From Bolinopsis microptera (lineage: Eukaryota > Ctenophora > Tentaculata > Lobata > Bolinopsidae), in NCBI RefSeq assembly GCF_026151205.1, contig NC_087082.1, forward strand, positions 8,378,901 through 8,442,900: a stretch of DNA of 64,000 bases, given 5' to 3'. The notes below the pieces were generated by a model. It saw only the letters and a list, made by a program, of their open reading frames with translations, did no database searches and was not told the origin of the DNA. The position numbers and the translations under genes are program-made. Of this stretch, positions 11,100 to 55,884 are shown in pieces; the first letter of the stretch is position 1, and each line of letters opens with the position of its first letter.

Positions 11100-12260
11100 G
11101 TGACAATTTTTACATCAACTGCCCTTAACTTGAATCAGCTCTATCCGTGCATCGTCCTTATATACAGTTTTCCCGCCTTCCAAACCAAAATCAGATATAA
11201 ATGATTTCGGCAATTCACCCAAAATTTTAAATTCCATATAATGTGACAGAATTTACATCATTTCCCAATAAGTGCATGTATTTGCTAACTTTTCAAAACA
11301 ACATATTTTAGGGCTATGATTAGTAGAAAAACCATCAAATAATGAGTTGAAAGGGTTTTGAGGACACCTCACAGTAGAAAAGAGGTATCGTATTCTGAGT
11401 GTGACAAAGTTTACGGAATATTGCCTTAAAACCGTTCGATCCCTGCCCTTTAGCCAAATGTTGTATCATAATTGTTAGAATGACCTAATCTACTATATTT
11501 TAAACCAAAAAATGCTAATTGGGCAGCTATGGTTAACACAGTCACAAAAATGTGACATTTTTTACATTATAGTGCCTAAAAACAATAAATTGTATTTCTG
11601 ACATGAGCCGTGTATATGGAAGTATGGGTCACGTGGCTAATGTACAGAACTTCTGAACACGCTATTTTTTTTGGTTTACCAATACCCTTAAACTTCAACA
11701 TGAACGTGTCCATTTACGATTTTGTATCATTTTGTGACGATGTTTACATCAACTGCCGGGCTATACTTCAATCAACTGTATCCGTGTATCGTCCTCATTA
11801 TATAGAGTTTTCCCGCCTTCCAAACCAAAATCAGATATAAATGATTTCGGAAATTCACCCAGAATTTCAAATTCCATATAATGTGACAGAATTTACATCA
11901 TTTACCAATAGCCAAGTGCATGTATTTCAAGTTAACTTTTCAAAACAACATATTTTAGGGCTATGATTAGCAGAAGAACTATCAAATAATGAGTTGAAAG
12001 GGTTTTATGGACACCTCACAGTAGAAAAGAGGTCTCGTATTCTGAGTGTGACAAAGTTTACGAAATGTTGCCTTAAAGCCGTTCGATCACTGCCCTTTAG
12101 GCCTACATTGTATCATAATTGTTAGATTCACCTAATCTACTATATCTAAGACCAAAAAATGCTAATTGGGCAGCTATGGTAAACAATGTCACAAAAATGT
12201 GACATTTTTTACATAATAGTGCCTAAAAGCAATACATTTTATTTTTGAGCAGTGCATATG
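11100..12260 (+). repeat. Tandem direct repeat, about 640-bp unit (right half of the element)
   Basis: The segment beginning TGACAATTTTTACATCAACT at 11100 is repeated from 11735, with matching landmarks such as TGTGACAGAATTTACATCA at 11242 and 11882 (641 bp apart) and TGTGACAAAGTTTACG at 11400 and 12047. Each unit carries four reversed 16-bp motifs. Confidence 0.75.
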
Positions 12261-12398
12261 GGAGTATGGGTCACGTGGCTAATGTTCAGAACTTATGAAC
12301 ACGCTAGATTAATATATGTTAAAATTAAACCACTATCGTCAAAAACGCTGTTTTAGAAATTTACCAATTTCCTCAAACTTCAATGAACGTGTCCATAA

Positions 12399-14243
12399 AC
12401 CTTATTTGGTAGTTTCGTTACACGATGCAGTGATTCCCAATGATAGTAATACCCCAATTTTTAGATCTTCAATCTAAAATAATCGCCAATCATCTCCATT
12501 TAAAATGAATGTATTTAACCACTATATGACTGTTTCTACTTTTCCATTTCATGAACATAAATAAACTATTCATGTGAACATGTGCGCAGTGTGCGTTATG
12601 CACGAAAACGTACATTAGATTTAATTACTCTCGACAATGGACCACATTTTGTCCACATCTCAACTATAATCATAGCGAATTAGTAATTTCACTGAATCTT
12701 CAATTCATTCAACAAGACCATTGCACAATGTTGCTTAATCAACTCATATAATCAACTATTTAATTATAATCGTACAGTTGTTTTATTCCTTGGCCTAGAA
12801 GCTAACAACATATCACGCAAATTACTGCGCTATCAAAGACGTTTCCATTATAATTGTGAACAGCTGCACAGAAGAATTGCAGTACAGTGTGGGACACGCA
12901 GTGTACTGCTGCAGGGTAATAGCTTACAGTACATTTGGGATACAATTAGTACTGTAGTGTTACCAGATGAAGTGGTGTAATGATTCTTGCAGCTGTGCTG
13001 CACTCAAAAGTATAAGCGAGGGAAGGGGGTGTAGTCTGCACTGATCCCAGGGGCCCTCTTCATCTTAACACATTATTATATTATAATTATATATTGTTAT
13101 CAAGATATCCAGCTAATTACTCTGCTAGAAAATGAGAACTGAGTGATTATTTCTCCTGAGTTGATCTTGCGTTTTAGAACAAGAGAAAACACCAATAGTA
13201 ATAAGTAAGGTGTGTCACATCGAGGATGCTAGTTAAGAAACTGATGGACTAGAGGAACTGATAGTATCAACTAATTGCAAACAGCTTAAGAATTGGCAAC
13301 AGTACACTATCACAACTGTACAGTTACACTACTACAACACTGTTAAATATTAATACTTAATGTATTTATATTAATGGGTATACTTTTAACAATATATGAT
13401 ATACTTTACCAAGTAACTTATACTTTCTAAATTAATAGATGTACATTGACATTGAAGAATATTTGATAATGTAAAGAACAGATTGAGGATAATAAATTTT
13501 GTCCACCGTCCAAAATATTTTACTCAGTCGTCTAAAATGAATGTTCTGTCGCATGTAAACTGTAAATGATAATCTTCTAAAATCATTATCCTGATTCGTC
13601 AGGCGTGTCTCAAATTATTACAATTCTTTAATATTAAACCTTTAATATAACTTGACAGGTTTTCTCATTTAACACAAATAATCCATGATTTTTAACACAC
13701 CTCGAACACTTCAAGCGGTTATATAAATATTTTCTTCGTCTTTACCCGTCAAAATTTTGACACTTTATACTCGGCGACTTGAGGTTATCAACTTATTAAA
13801 ACTCAAAAGAGAGTTACTGCGGTGTCGTTTGGCGATCAGTTAAATCGATTATACCAACTAGGGTAAACTTTAACCTGACATATTCGCATCTAATATGGAG
13901 TTTGGGGATGGCGAGCATCAAATACACGTCAAGTCATGGTACAAGTTGAAAACACTGAATGCTCATTCTAGTGGTCATGTGACTGTCCGGAGACGGTAAG
14001 GTTTTTTACAGGCCAGTTAATGGGTCTTTACAGACTACTTTTAAGATTTTAGAACGGTCTCCAAGTGATGTGTGTGAGTGTGAGTACTTACGTAATATAG
14101 GTCTGGTTGTTTAAAGACGTCGGAGATGATGTGTTTACCACGGACTGGTGGGAGTAATTATTAACATTGTAATGGTAACTTTAACTACCATCGCTGGTGA
14201 TCATGTTAAGAGATTTTGTTCTGAAATGTTGCTTTTGTTTCAG
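12399..14243. other. Upstream flank of Phactr, no firm feature
   Basis: No protein exon can be supported. A short ORF starting ATG at 13895 ends at a good donor (CGGAGACG before GTAAGG), but its phase does not fit the first Phactr coding exon, so at most it could be a 5' leader exon. The promoter and the start of Phactr are probably here or further left. Confidence 0.35.
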
Positions 14244-47265
<33,022 letters not shown>

Positions 47266-47597
47266 CCGTTACTATGCGTCACTAATAGTTGCTAATAGTT
47301 ACCAGTAGTTACTAATAGTCACCATGGAGCGATCAGACTCTCACAAAACCGTTACCATGACATCACCAGACGATTATATTTATATCCAGTCAGACTTGAA
47401 AGTTGAATCTTTGTAGCTGAGCTTTCATGTGTGCTTGGTTGTGTTTGGCTTATTACCACTCAAAAACTTAGAGAGACCTTTAGAGATCAGACCCAGTATG
47501 ATTCAACCTTAACGTAGCTCCAGACTTTAGTAAGTAACAAAGTTTATTTCTCAACAGTTTTAAGTTGAGTTATTTGATACTCTACTTGGTCCTAAGT

Positions 47598-47885
47598 CAG
47601 TGGCGTAACGTTGCCTGTTGGCGCCCCCCTGCCGAAAAAAGCGCCCCCCTGTTGGCGCCCCCTCCCCTTTTGGTGCCCCTCCCTAAAATTGAACAAATTA
47701 GGTGATTTTAGAGAATACGCCGGTAAAATCTCTAAAAAAGTGTGTATCTAGAGCAAAACGCGCAGTTTTGCTAGTACTTTAGTTAAGTTTTCGAAATTGT
47801 CCCACATTCAAACGACGATTTGGCGCCCCCCTAAACGGCGCCCCCCTGCACAGCGGGGTCAGCAGGGCCTTTCGTTACGCCACTG
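47598..47885. mobile_element. hAT-type MITE, 288 bp
   Basis: The ends CAGTGGCGTAACG and CGTTACGCCACTG are exact inverted repeats, and TCCTAAGT is duplicated on both sides (47590-47597 and 47886-47893). An 8-bp target duplication with CAGTGGCGTAAC-type ends is typical of hAT transposons. The inside is GCGCCCCCCT-rich and has no transposase. It sits 330 bp behind the Phactr stop, probably within the 3' UTR. Confidence 0.88.
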
Positions 47886-47893
47886 TCCTAAGT

Positions 47894-48877
47894 ACTTGTA
47901 TTTTGACAGTTTTAATTTGACTTTGAGATTGAGTATTACCGGAAATAACACTGTCCAGTGACCATGTGGCGTGGCCTACGTTCGTTTAAAGTTGATTTTA
48001 AACCCTCTTGGCCCTGTATGATAAAGGAATGTAAATTCCTCGCTCCTTGCTTCTTCAGTTATCATTTCTCAATAATTATTACTGGCCAATTGTTTTTGGA
48101 ATGGGTTGAAGGGAAGCAAATATTGTGAAAGTGTAATGATGTTTCGTGTACAAACGTACTTAAATTGAAAGATGAGTGGTATTTTGTGAATAATCTCTTT
48201 GCTTAATAATGTCGTCAATGTGTAATGATATTAATTAAAATAATTGTTATTTTTGTATTTATGATTATTCACTTTGTAACTGTATTTAAAACCAAGTTGC
48301 CTTATTCAGCATGTTACAAATTGTAATTATATACCTCGCAACAAGAATCATAAGTACTTCGGGTCATAATCAAGTGCAACCCAAGAAATTCGTTCTTAAA
48401 AGAAGAAGAAAGATGGTGAAATCAATCATATCCCCATTTTCGTATTCACAATTTTCTCAATTATAGACTGAAATAAAAAAGATACCCTTATTTACATAAG
48501 AGGCTAATATTAATTAAAAGACAATACATTTCTTATTGTTGCGGAGGTAACATTTTTTTTTGCACTATTCGGATTGAGAAACTTTATTTTGGGGGATAAC
48601 GTTGTGTCACTCATTATTGATGATATTTACTATTTATTTTTTTGAACAAGGTCGGAGACGCATGACCTATCATTCTTATGATGTCATGAGGGAATCGAAT
48701 TTCAAAAAACTGAAAAGTGATACCAATAGTTTGTTTTTGATGTCGATGTGAACTTGTTTTTAATCGTTATTTTATTAATTAAAAACTGGATTTTAAACGG
48801 TTGTTTGATTTTTAACTAAACACAATTTACCTTGGGAGATGCAATGAGACTACTAATGCAATAGAAAATAAGTATCA
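47894..48877. other. Convergent intergenic region between Phactr and the TRP channel
   Basis: No gene. It should contain the Phactr 3' end; AATAAA occurs on the plus strand near 48472 and could serve as its poly-A signal, giving a 3' UTR of about 1.2 kb. Confidence 0.4.
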
Positions 48878-48908
48878 TCAGCGAGTAATCATAATTTCTT
48901 TGGAAACT

Positions 48909-48914
48909 TTTATT
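48909..48914 (-). terminator. Candidate poly-A signal for TRP copy 1
   Basis: AATAAA on the minus strand, about 190 bp behind the stop codon at 49103. The equivalent site in copy 2 (near 57610) has changed and lacks the hexamer, so copy 2 must use another signal. Confidence 0.35.
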
Positions 48915-49102
48915 GTGTAGTGGCATTTTGGTGGAAGCCCCAGAAAATAGACAAAAAGTAAGCCTTCAGGAGTGAAATTTTCAAATGAAGATAACAATAG
49001 ATTTTTTTCTGATAAATAAAAATATAACACGACGTAGTCAATCTCACAAGATATGCGATTTTCAGGATAAAGCTGTAAGTCGCAAAACCACGTATTTAAC
49101 AT

Positions 49103-52100
49103 TTAAGAGTACAAGACATTTAAAATAATATCACCATTCGATATTTTTTCACTGTCAGCAGATTGATCTGATGGATTTTTTGGGTCGACTGAAAAAACGT
49201 TGTCCAGATCCATTTTAAAACTATTGATATCATAGGATGCATTCTGTCTCTTTAACTTTTTATGTATGGATCTCCTGGCTTCAATAGTGAAGGATCTGTG
49301 TCGCTGAATAGCGATAGCATTGGCAAAGGTTCTGTCGTCCCTTTCGCTGTACTCTACATTCATGCCGCACATCTCGGAGGCTGCCATTGATCTTTTGTAA
49401 CGATCACACAGTGTACAGAAGAGTTTGTCCCGATTTGCTTGTTTCTCCAGATTCCCTGCTACTGTTGATCGTCTAGGGGTATCACGTTTCTGGATCTCAT
49501 AACGGTACCAGATCGTCACAGGTATCAGAACGATGTGCAAGGGAAATACGAAGGGTTGTCCGTTTCTGTATTCCTGAAAATATAAATATAACTTACTCAA
49601 AGTCTAGGAATGATTTCAAATAAGTTACTTCCAATCTTTTCTAAGACTTTATAATTGGTATATAATGCTTTCTGTTTCAAACCTTGAGTAGCTGGCTTCT
49701 TGCATATTTCCACTCAATGTCACAGTTTCCCTGAATTCTCTCGAAGGTGTTGTTGAGAATAGCTATCAACATGTTCAGCATCAGGACAACAGCGAGGATG
49801 ATGTAAAAAAGGAGAATCACGTAGACCACGTTAGTTGTCATGCTGTCATTTTCTACTTTTATGTCCTGTAAAGGTCAATCATTACATGATGTAATTAAAT
49901 CAGAAAATATGGAATATTTTACATGAATATGTTCATAAATATATATATAAATTTTCTTTCAAAACTATATAAATTGAAATAACTTTAGATGACCAAAAGG
50001 CCAATGTCTGACTTGATGATTTGACTCCATACATAGAAACATATAATGTGGTTTTCCATTTTCAAAAACGGTGTCTGTCAATTTAAGTTTGGATGAACCC
50101 TTCAGAGTTGGTTAGCAGCAACCATTTTGTTAGACAAAATGATTGATCAAGCAACTTTCAAGTTATTTTTTTCACTCCAAACACTTACTCCAAATATACC
50201 AAATGTGGACCACATCACATTTATAATGCACGTCCCGAAGTCCTGGAAAAATGATGAAACTTCCTTTGGTTTGACTCCTGCCTTGGTAAGGGTTGAATTC
50301 GCATCCCACCCCTGAAAATAAGATATATGTTAATATGAAACACGAACAACAAACATTATAGTTATACTATAACTCAGCACAGAAATGTAACATCTAAGAT
50401 GACGAAGACAAGATTTGGTGAATATTTACAGATATCCGTTTTATCTTCAAAATAATACAGTCGACTGAAAATATAGCAGACAAATCAAAGTAACTCTTAC
50501 CTGACGTTCTGATATGGTTTCGTTCTGAGATCTTACAGTGTTCACGACCGAATGGACGGCTATAGCAGTACCCATGACACAAGTGAACAACACGATGAAC
50601 ACAAATCTGAACACCTCAGTTATCAGAGTTCTCAAAGCAATCAAGACCGGTCCCAAACCAGGAAAGAACTCAAGGAAGTTTAACCAACGCAGGATCATAA
50701 TAAACTCAGTTAAGGCGTACATATAAGTAATCTTTAGAATGTCCTTATGTAGATTATTCAGGTTAATCAAATCGTCGCCGGGCTTGCCTTCGTATGTAAA
50801 GTACACTATTATTCTATAAACAGCTGCTGCCGAGATCAAGACACTGGAGAAGAGTTCAATGATGTTCCACATGTTTGCCAAGTATCGCCAGAGCTCTTGC
50901 TCCAACAACTGATCAATTTCTATCAAGAGTCTGGATATTGTGCAGAACCATAGAGCTATCTCCGTGTTGCTAGGGATGTGAGACTCTTTGGGGCACAGGC
51001 ATGTTGCTATCAGCAGTCCCAACAGGATCAAATAGTTCAATATATCAGTGAGAAAGCAAATGAATGGGATAAACAGAAAATGAATATGCTGTACCCCCCT
51101 TGACAATCTTGGTGGAATTTTCAGCACTTTTTCAACTACCAAGAACTTGATCAAATACCACGGTAGAAGGAAAGGGCTCAGTACATACTTAGCTGCTATT
51201 TTTATCTTATCCCAGGTTGATTTGTATGCCTCGTTGCCGTACCATTCTTCTAAAATAATCTGCTGACTAAAAGGATGGCCGACAAACCTCTTCTTCCCCT
51301 CATCTATTGCTTTTTTGAGTATTCCATGTGACTTATCAAGAACCTCCTTAGTCTCCCACATCTTTTCGCATTGATCCAACATTTTGTAAGCAAAAACGTC
51401 AGCGTCTCGGATTAGCAATTCAAACTCCATTCTAAACTCGGTTCTGATCTTCACAATTGCCTCTATACTCTTGCTCACTTCGAAAGATGCTGTAAAGGGA
51501 TCCCTGCACTTCAAGTAAACATCGTTGGACAGAAGAAATGATAAGGACTTCACACTGAAGCCCGACTCTGCCTGTTGGACATCAGCATCTGTGCTATTAC
51601 CAAGATCCGAAGTGAGTTTGGTTACAGCTGCATTGAGGTTAGCCCCTGCATGGAGGAGTGCGTCTATAGAGTCCCTGTCACCTCGCGCAGCAGCAATACT
51701 GAGAGGACCATCACCCTTCTTGTTGGTTGCATTTGGATCAGCTCCGTATTTCAAGACAATTTCTACCATCCTGAAGTTGGTTTTAGCTGCTGCGATGAGG
51801 ACCGTGTCTCCTTCCTTGTTTTTGATATTTGCAATGTTCATGTTTCTGCAGTGGATTTGAGAGCATCCTATTTTAGGTACTATCTCCACTTTGTGCCCTC
51901 TTTCAGCTAAAGTTGCAGATACCCCATCATAATCTTTCAACTTTATCATCTGGAATATCTGACCAGGCAGCTGATTCATGCATATTAGACTTGGGGGTGC
52001 GAATATTTCCTCATTATATTCGATCAGTGAATTCAGATGAAAGGAAAATGGATTTCTATTATCATTGACACTTGCTTGCTTGATGAACGATAATGTTCGG

Positions 52101-52243
52101 TTAGTCGATCTGATCGTTGAATTAGTAATGGCTTCTGCCCTTTTGCTCTCGGGTTCTTTTGCCTTATCGTCCTCTGGTATTGTTACTTTGACAGCTGGGT
52201 AAAGAGGGTCCTGCTGGCAAGATCGGACTGCATTATTATACAT
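49103..52243 (-). CDS. TRPC-like cation channel with ankyrin repeats, copy 1, four exons
   Basis: Exons on the minus strand: 52243-50501, 50311-50189, 49865-49683, 49573-49103; all junctions GT-AG, all phase 0, 839 aa. The product should be a plasma-membrane tetrameric cation channel subunit. Residues 136-205 hold two ankyrin repeats (GDTVLIAAAKTNFRMVEIVL, GDGPLSIAAARGDRDSIDAL). Six membrane segments: S1 about 387-415, S2 about 421-440, S3 about 457-481, S4 about 507-526 followed by LGPVLIALRTLI, S5 about 547-567, and S6 in exon 3. Exon 2 gives the pore helix and filter (FGTCIINVMWSTFGIFG). Exon 3 has LNMLIAILNNTFERIQ and CDIEWKYARSQLLK, close to the TRPC S6 and EWKFARAKL region; exon 4 starts with a TRP-box-like segment. 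A CX2C (CTLCDRY) and a Ser/Arg-rich tail follow. The ATG directly follows TTTATTTTAG, an acceptor, so a 5' leader exon or trans-splicing is likely. Confidence 0.88.
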
Positions 52244-52707
52244 CTAAAATAAACGGAAAATTAGGGACTACGTTAATTAAGGTGACTGTTCGGTTATTGT
52301 GCCCCATAATTTAAATCAGTTCGGACTTGGTCCTTCGATTTTAGTTTTTAGGTCAACTGTTCCTTCGAAATCAATTTTCAGAAATAAGGTGTTGACTGTT
52401 GAAATTATCATCGAAAAACTGTCGATGACTATATGCTTCAGTTAGGGATTGGGTTAGGCTTAGGATTGGGGTCACAGTAGAGCCAGAGGGTGAGGGTTTT
52501 AAATAGTCCCTCATCTAGAGACCGTGTTTAAGTAAGTCACGTGATAGTCGAGTGTAGAGTGATTAATCATCATCAATACTTTATAGAGTTTATATATACT
52601 AGCAGGAACCCGTATAATATAACCCTAAACGGTGTCAAGACTCAAAATACTAAAATAATTATTACCTATTTAATTGGGACCTTTACTGATAGTTGAAATT
52701 CGACATA

Positions 52708-53375
52708 TGACGTCATCTAGCGTCATCTAGCGTCATCTAGCGTGAAATATCGCCAGATGATGATAGATGACGCTAGATGACGCTAGATGACGCTAGATGA
52801 CGCCAATTAGCGACATTGTCGCTAAGTGCACGGCACCTTTCGAATGTCGCTATCTAGCGCTATCTAGCGCTATCTAGCGCTATCTAGCGCTATATGACGC
52901 TATATGACGCTATATGACGCTAGATGACGCTAGATGACGCTAGATGACGCTAAGCACGCAGCACTGACGCCAGGCGACAGATAGCGCTATTTTCATAAAA
53001 ATTCTAGGGACGACATCTAGCGTCATCTAGCGTCATATGTTGCCGCGACATCTGACGCTATCTGACGCCATCTAGCGATATCTGACGTCATCTGACGACA
53101 TCTGTCGCGACGACATCTGACGCAGGCGACATCAAGCGCTGGATAGCGGGATAAGTCAGTTTACGACAGTTCACGCTATCTAGCGCTATATAGCGCCAGA
53201 TAGCGCTATATAGCGTCAGATGTCGTTGCGACATATAGCGCTAGATAGCGTTAGATAGCGCTAAATAGCGTTAGATAGCGCTAAATAGCGTTAGATAGCG
53301 CTAAATAGCGAAGAATTTTGGGTCGTGACAGTCCAGGCTATTTAGCGCTATCTAGCGCTATATGTCGCTGCGTCA
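52708..53375. repeat. TAGCG / TGACGC motif array, left arm
   Basis: Dense repeats of CTAGCGTCAT, GATGACGCTA, TAGCGCTATC and TAGCGTTAGA. Many are self-complementary (TAGCGCTA), so the strand can fold extensively. The copy at 61492-62159 is essentially identical. Confidence 0.9.
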
Positions 53376-53434
53376 GATGTCGTCGCTACATATAGCACAA
53401 GATATCATATCCTATCACAGTAACAGTAATCCTA

Positions 53435-53656
<222 letters not shown>

Positions 53657-53883
53657 ACTGGGACCGTAAGCGCAGCCTGTCTTTTCCCACCCAATCTTTT
53701 TTGTTATTTTTATTTTATATGAAAATTAATTTTTACTGTGTATGAAAATTAATTATAATTTAAGTGAGAATGCAAATGATATAACTATAAGCTTGCGCGG
53801 CTCGTCGAAGTCACCCAACTATTACACTCGATTTATCAAATATTCGGCTGAGTGGAACAAAATATTAAATATCACTTAATCAA

Positions 53884-54172
53884 GGGGTCGTTTACATATT
53901 ATAATTATATAAAGGGCCTGATGCCGCCGGCTGGGGTTTTCCAAATTATTACGCTCGCTAGTGTGATTGTGACATAATACTAATAAATAGCTTAATAGCT
54001 ATGTATGGAACTGATTACTAACAATGAGGGGTCGTTCACATACCCCGTAATCAGTTTTACCATAGCTATTATATTTATGTCAATATTACACTAGCGTAAT
54101 CAATAATCATTTGAATACCCCAACCTCCTCAGCTGATTACGTAATACTAATATGTAAACGACCGTCGACCCT
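53884..54172. mobile_element. Small palindromic MITE-like element inside the fold-back transposon
   Basis: GGGGTCGTTTACATATTA at the left and TAATATGTAAACGACC plus GTCGACCC at the right are inverted. Inner segments also pair: ATTACGCTCGCTAGTGTGAT with ATTACACTAGCGTAAT, and TAGCTATGTATGGAACTGAT with ATCAGTTTTACCATAGCTA. The centre repeats GGGGTCGTTCACATACCCC. CTTAA occurs at both sides. Present again at 62696-62984. Confidence 0.6.
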
Positions 54173-54204
54173 TAACATTTCGGGATCGGAAGATAGCGGC
54201 ACGT

Positions 54205-54269
54205 ACTATTTCGACGAAATTTATACAAGTTACTAAGTTAGTAACTTGTATAAATTTCGTCGAAATAGT
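54205..54269. repeat. Perfect palindrome, 32-bp arms with 1-bp centre
   Basis: The arm begins ACTATTTCGACGAAATTTAT and ends GTTACTAA; after a single G the exact reverse complement follows. An identical palindrome lies at 63017-63081 in the second duplicate. Confidence 0.95.
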
Positions 54270-55552
54270 AACTAACATCGTTGATTCATGATGCCAATCT
54301 TTCACAGCTCAGTGGTGCATTTCGCCGAAAAGCATTATTGAATACCGAGAAGCATTTTTGGATGCGCGGCGCGACACACTCACAGTAATGTCAATCCTTC
54401 ACTGTTCATGTTCACAGCTCGGCGAGGCCCAGTCATGGTGCATATCGCCAATTTAGTAACACTAACATAGTTGGTCAGTTCGTACAAAAGTCGTAAAAAA
54501 TTCGTACAGTTCGGCACGTTTTTTCTGTTCGGGATTAGTTTGGGAAAAATTCGCCTCATAAATTTTCGAAATATATAATAAAAAGCTAATTGCAAAAATT
54601 TGTGTTAAAATGGCGGGAAACGATGACGTGCGGATGCATGTTAATATTTTAAATCTGAAATGTAACCTCCCGGACAAAAATAAAAAATTTTTCGGACTGA
54701 AGTGATTACTGATTAAAAAACAAAATTTTTTTAAAAAATTCGGTAAAAATTCCTCGACAGCTTTTTAAAATTTGTACAGTTCGACACCTTTTAAAAGTTC
54801 GTACATACAGTAAGGTACTGACCAAGTATGTTTAGTAAAGCACTAGTGGTTGCAAGAAGCATTATATTATTGGCTGCGCGGCGCGGCCCAGCAGTGCATC
54901 GCGCTACAACAAACATCGTCAAATAAATTACTCGAAGCTCAAAGCTGTAAAGTATATATCCAAAATAATTCCGATCCCGAGGATTGTTACTAGGCCGCGC
55001 TCAGCCTGTCATTCCGCCAAATCTTTATTCGCCAAATCTTAATGTTTATGAACATGTACATAATAGCTTGGGTCCCCAGGTAAGAGGATTGACATAACTT
55101 ATAAATTTATAATATATTAATTCTAAATACTGAATGCATCGCATTTTAAGGGATTTGGTATTTTCGTAGCTAAATTGCACTAAATAAATATAAAGCTTTC
55201 GCGCTTGCACTTCACACTTGCGCGTAGTTCGTAAACTGAAAACTCGTGGGTACGATATATGTGATTACTGAACAATAAATTCGGCTCGACTCTCATTACA
55301 TTCTTTTAATAACTTGCTGTGCGAGATTTCAATACTATTAATTTGCAAATGCTAATTTAACATTTAGATCTTTACATCATCTTCTTTCACATAGCCATGT
55401 GTCTAAGCGTACTACTAGCGAGAGGGCTATGGTTAGAGCATAAACAAGTTATACTGGACGAATCTCACTCGTTAACGGGTGATACTCGTAATTTACTATC
55501 ACGCGCCGCTTTTTCTCAAAATATTAGTCTAAGCCTATACCAGCCGGCAAAG

Positions 55553-55872
55553 TTTTTATATGTAACCTACATACAACGTTAAAATTTAGTTGAGTTTTGA
55601 ACGTTGCTTATTATATAGTTGATAAGGTAACCTTGATCTAACGTAAAATAATAAACGTTTTGAACGTTAAAAATAAAACCTATAACCAACGTTAGATATT
55701 TAACGTTTAACAACGTTTTATATGTAACCTACAAACAACTTTAAAATGTAGTTGAATTTTAAACTCTGCTTATAGTTAATAAGGTAACCTTGATCTGACG
55801 TCAAATAATAAACGTTTTGCAACGTTAAAAATAAAACTTATAACCAACGTTAGATATTTAACGTTTAACAAC
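55553..55872 (+). repeat. Tandem repeat, unit about 165 bp, two copies, AACGTT-rich
   Basis: TATATGTAACCTACATACAA followed by TTGATCTAACGTAAAATAAT and ATTTAACGTTTAACAACG recurs with small changes. Each unit holds several AACGTT palindromes. It lies inside the fold-back transposon. Confidence 0.8.
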
Positions 55873-55884
55873 TATAGCCATAGC

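Larger units (their letters stand above)
9559..12394. mobile_element. Fold-back-like element with dispersed 16-bp motif arrays
   Basis: The ends are inverted: GGACACGTTCATTGAAGTTT GAGGA and ATTGGTAAAT at 9559-9595 match, with one mismatch, the reverse complement of 12358-12394. ATAA directly flanks both ends (9555-9558 and 12395-12398), a possible 4-bp target duplication. Inside, about 18 copies of GTAAATTTCGTCACA or its variants occur every 135-190 bp. In the left half almost all read in the plus direction (10281, 10419, 10571, 10726, 10875, 11027); from 11100 on all are reversed (11242, 11400, 11551, 11733, 11882, 12047, 12198). No transposase ORF is visible, so a non-autonomous DNA transposon is the simplest reading. 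Confidence 0.6.

Noticed and set aside
13895-13999. ORF MEFGDGEHQIHVKSWYKL ending at a good GTAAGG donor, as first coding exon of Phactr
   Set aside because: It ends in phase 2, and joining it to the exon at 14244 gives a stop after about 20 codons. It could only be a noncoding leader exon.
51525-51910. Plus-strand ORFs of 111 aa (also at 60309-60694)
   Set aside because: They are shadows of the ankyrin region of the TRP exon on the other strand; their conservation between copies reflects the DNA identity.
54380-54677. 71-aa ORFs inside the fold-back element (also at 63192-63489) as remains of a transposase
   Set aside because: No transposase motif is visible; two overlapping frames of the same length argue for chance.
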